7,683 nt of DNA from Verrucomicrobiales bacterium (lineage in GTDB: Bacteria; Verrucomicrobiota; Verrucomicrobiia; Verrucomicrobiales; DEV007): the NCBI GenBank assembly GCA_002696885.1, contig NZSO01000033.1, positions 1 to 7,683 on the forward strand, given 5' to 3'. Below are positions 5,679 through 7,683 of the stretch, piece after piece. Numbering within the stretch: position 1 is the first letter of the stretch; every line of letters starts with the position of its first letter. A program made the translations under genes and the position numbers. The notes beneath the pieces were generated by a model. The model did no database searches, was not told the origin of the DNA, and saw nothing but the letters and a program-made list of their open reading frames with translations.

Positions 5679-6965
5679 TTAGACTTTCAATTTACCACCA
5701 TAAACGGCATTCGCACCTAGTTCTTGCTCAATTCTTAATAACTGGTTGTATTTGGCCATTCTATCAGATCGACTCATAGAACCAGTTTTAATCTGTCCAG
5801 CATTAGTTCCTACCGCAATATCAGCAATTGTGGCGTCTTCAGTTTCGCCTGACCTGTGAGATATAACCGCGGTATAATCGTTGTCGATTGCCAGATTAAC
5901 CGCCTTGAGAGTTTCGGTTAAAGATCCAATCTGATTGACCTTAACCAGAATTGAATTTGCAGTACTAGAATCAATACCTTTTTGAAGAAAATCTACATTA
6001 GTAACAAACAAATCATCACCAACGAGCTGAGTGGTTGCTCCAATTTTATCGGTAAGCACCTTCCACCCTTCCCAATCGTTCTGATCACAACCATCTTCGA
6101 TAGAGATAATGGGATATTTTTTTTGCAGCTCGGCATAGTAATCAACTAATTCTGAAGCAGATAATTCAGAGCCGTCAGATTTCTTGAATACATATTTTCC
6201 TTTGTCCTGATCGTAAAATTCACTGGATGCTACGTCCAATGCTATCGCGATTTGTGAGCCTAATGAGTAGCCAGCCTTGTCTACCGCCTCAGCGATGACT
6301 GCTAAAGCATCATCTGCAGATTCTAGGTTAGGAGCAAAACCTCCCTCATCTCCAACCGCGGTTGAAAGCCCTCGGTCATGCAATACTGATGCAAGTGAAT
6401 GAAATATTTCAGCTCCGTATCGTAACGCTTCGGAAAAACTTGGCGCTTCTTTTGGAATAATCATGAACTCTTGGAAATCAATTGGCGCATCCGAATGCTC
6501 TCCACCATTAATGATATTCATCATTGGAACAGGAAGTGTAACCGCAGCATCACCCCCAAGATGTTTATATAGAGGCAAACCAGAAGCAGCAGCAGCAGCT
6601 TTAGCATTAGCAAGGGAAACACCTAAAATTGCATTGGCACCAAGCTCTTTTTTGTTGGGAGTCCCATCTAAATCATTCATTGCCTGATCAATTCCGCTTT
6701 GATCATTAGAGTCCTTTCCAACTAAAAGCTCGGCAATTTTTCCATTTACATTATCAACTGCTTTGGTGACACCTTTTCCTCGATATCGAGAACTATCACC
6801 ATCTCTCAACTCCCATGCCTCATATTCTCCAGTACTAGCACCACTGGGAACTGCAGCTCTACCAAAGCCTCCTCCCTCAAGATGTATATCCACTTCAACA
6901 GTGGGATTTCCTCTGGAATCAATGATTTCTCTACCTTTAACTGAAACTATTTTTGAAGACGACAT
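5679..6965 (-). CDS. eno: Enolase (phosphopyruvate hydratase)
   Basis: Enolase interconverts 2-phosphoglycerate and phosphoenolpyruvate in glycolysis and gluconeogenesis, in the cytoplasm. In many bacteria it also associates with RNase E; nothing here tests that. The 428-residue length is normal. Visible landmarks are DSRGNPTVEVD (16-26), the mobile catalytic loop SGASTGEYEA (41-50), NGGEHSDAPIDFQEFM (153-168), DEGGFAPN with the catalytic Glu (206-213), the metal ligands Asp244 (ALDVASSEF), Glu290 (SIEDG) and Asp317 (GDDLF), the catalytic Lys342 in the signature ILVKVNQIGSLTET (339-352), SHRSGETED (369-377) and Lys393 in the KTGS segment. No key residue is missing. The ATG at 6965 gives the usual enolase N-terminus, but the sequence before it is AT-only near the start and has no Shine-Dalgarno. 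It lies 79 bp after the greA-like stop and 13 bp before the septum protein gene. Confidence 0.98.
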   Translation of the reverse strand: MSSSKIVSVKGREIIDSRGNPTVEVDIHLEGGGFGRAAVPSGASTGEYEAWELRDGDSSRYRGKGVTKAVDNVNGKIAELLVGKDSNDQSGIDQAMNDLDGTPNKKELGANAILGVSLANAKAAAAASGLPLYKHLGGDAAVTLPVPMMNIINGGEHSDAPIDFQEFMIIPKEAPSFSEALRYGAEIFHSLASVLHDRGLSTAVGDEGGFAPNLESADDALAVIAEAVDKAGYSLGSQIAIALDVASSEFYDQDKGKYVFKKSDGSELSASELVDYYAELQKKYPIISIEDGCDQNDWEGWKVLTDKIGATTQLVGDDLFVTNVDFLQKGIDSSTANSILVKVNQIGSLTETLKAVNLAIDNDYTAVISHRSGETEDATIADIAVGTNAGQIKTGSMSRSDRMAKYNQLLRIEQELGANAVYGGKLKV

Positions 6966-6974
6966 AATTTAACT

Positions 6975-6998
6975 ATTCAATATTTTTAAAAATTCAAT
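6975..6998 (-). repeat. ATTGAAT direct repeat flanking a 12-bp palindrome upstream of eno
   Basis: In the 79-bp greA-eno gap, two exact copies of ATTGAAT (minus strand) at 6992-6998 and 6975-6981 are spaced 17 bp start to start. The palindrome ATTTTTAAAAAT (6982-6993) lies between them, sharing two bases with the upstream copy. In such AT-rich DNA this may be chance. Alternatively it could belong to the eno promoter or an activator site. No confident promoter hexamers can be assigned. Confidence 0.3.
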
Positions 6999-7044
6999 AA
7001 ATGCATCAAGCCCTTTGAATGAGCAATCAAATACTTATTTTCTT

Positions 7045-7683
7045 TTATGATGCGGGAGTAAAATAAGCTTTTATTTCTTTTATTAGAACCGTTCTCTTTT
7101 CACCCTCTTTTTCAGTTGGCAAATCAACCTGCTCACCCTGTTTCTTGCCAAGCATTGCTGAACCCATTCCTGAAAGGTAAGATACAATACTTTTCTCTGT
7201 ATCTGTATCCCATGCACCCAAAACAGTAACAGTTTCTATACTGCCAGAACTTACATCTTCGAAGTCTACAACCGTTCCAACTGATACAATTGAAGTATTG
7301 GCATCGCTAAAATCAGTTCCCCGTGCGGTTGATATTTCAGCTTCCAACTCAGCCTTCTGCCTCATGAGTACAGCCTGCTGTTGCTTTGCTGCTTTGAACT
7401 CAAAATTTTCCCTCAGATCGCCGTACTCTCTCGCAACCGCAATTTCCTTGGAGTTTTCAGGAATTTGTTTATTGATGATGTCCTCTAACTTCTCTTGCCT
7501 ATCCTGCAAACTCTCCCATGAGACAATCAGACCTGCAGGCTTTTTAGTTTCTCCATCTTTACTTCCAGAACCATCCGATTTTTCACCGGTGATTAAATCC
7601 TCAACAACAGGGAATTTCTTCACAATTCTCGCTAAAAGAGAATTTTTATTAAGCCCTTCAAAAACTGGAGTTGCCTGAATCCT
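7045..7683 (-). CDS. greA: GreA-type transcript cleavage factor, C-terminal part of a probably longer protein (5' end cut)
   Basis: GreA inserts a coiled coil into the RNA polymerase secondary channel and stimulates cleavage of backtracked RNA. The visible 212 residues end with a complete GreA module: a coiled-coil hairpin with the tip motif AREYGDLREN, whose Asp and Glu match the acidic pair needed for cleavage (residues 69 and 72 counted from the GTG at 7623), and an FKBP-like C-terminal domain with VSYLSGMGSAMLGKKQGEQVDLP. A GTG at 7623 could be taken as the start. However, the frame stays open for 20 more codons to the window edge and reads plausible protein (FEGLNKNSLLARIV), and the coiled coil is preceded by a linker rich in Ser, Gly, Asp and Lys. 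I therefore annotate it as 5'-truncated. Chlamydial GreA is known as a long fusion protein, so a similar architecture is likely here. Confidence 0.88.
   Translation of the reverse strand, partial: RIQATPVFEGLNKNSLLARIVKKFPVVEDLITGEKSDGSGSKDGETKKPAGLIVSWESLQDRQEKLEDIINKQIPENSKEIAVAREYGDLRENFEFKAAKQQQAVLMRQKAELEAEISTARGTDFSDANTSIVSVGTVVDFEDVSSGSIETVTVLGAWDTDTEKSIVSYLSGMGSAMLGKKQGEQVDLPTEKEGEKRTVLIKEIKAYFTPAS

Noticed and set aside
6580..6605. GCA/GCT-rich run in eno as a microsatellite
   Set aside because: It encodes an ordinary alanine-rich helix of enolase (KAAAAASG) and is only a few units long.
7621..7623. GTG at 7623 as the true start of the GreA protein
   Set aside because: The frame is open to the window edge with plausible coding sequence, so a 5'-truncated longer gene fits better. 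It is not fully excluded.
7298..7678. Plus-strand open frame of 126 codons opposite the GreA gene
   Set aside because: It is fully antisense to a clearly coding GreA module, and its Ser/Leu-rich translation has no recognisable family.
1..7683. Mobile element, phage, CRISPR or defence system
   Set aside because: No transposase, integrase, repeat array, terminal repeats or defence-type protein is visible; all genes are housekeeping or secretion/pilus.

Overview
The window is a compact, single-strand stretch of bacterial chromosome: all seven genes lie on the minus strand, so transcription runs from high to low coordinates. DNA composition is AT-rich by eye. The proteins suggest a member of the PVC group, most likely a Verrucomicrobiota (Opitutia-like) bacterium. 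Three things point there: a GreA that appears to be the C-terminal part of a longer fusion protein, as in chlamydiae; two tandem GspE/PilB ATPases followed by a GspF/PilC protein and a pseudopilin; and starts that mostly lack a Shine-Dalgarno sequence. This placement is an inference from protein character, not a database result.

In transcription order the upstream part (7683 to 5324) is housekeeping: the 3' end of a greA-like gene (cut by the window edge), eno (enolase) and a small FtsB/DivIC-type septum protein. eno and the septum gene are 13 bp apart and probably co-transcribed. Their adjacency echoes the eno-ftsB pairing known in gammaproteobacteria. A 186-bp gap without a gene follows, holding an AT-rich hairpin just upstream of the next gene.

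The downstream part (5137 to 1) is a type II secretion / type IV pilus module: two tandem but divergent GspE/PilB assembly ATPases (568 and 555 aa), a GspF/PilC inner-membrane platform protein (427 aa), and the N-terminal 105 residues of a prepilin or pseudopilin that runs off the left edge. The ATPases would power the platform protein to extract processed pilin subunits from the inner membrane and build a pilus or pseudopilus. The window alone cannot say whether the machine is a secretion system or a pilus; no PilT-type retraction ATPase, secretin or prepilin peptidase is present here.

No CRISPR array, tRNA, rRNA, insertion sequence or phage gene is seen, and no wholly new system is evident. 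The most informative oddities are the paired ATPases with different Walker B regions, the loss of the c-di-GMP signature in both ATPase N-domains, a shared CTTWACCCCA element just upstream of two starts, overlapping dyads in the gspE-gspF gap, and the truncated long GreA.
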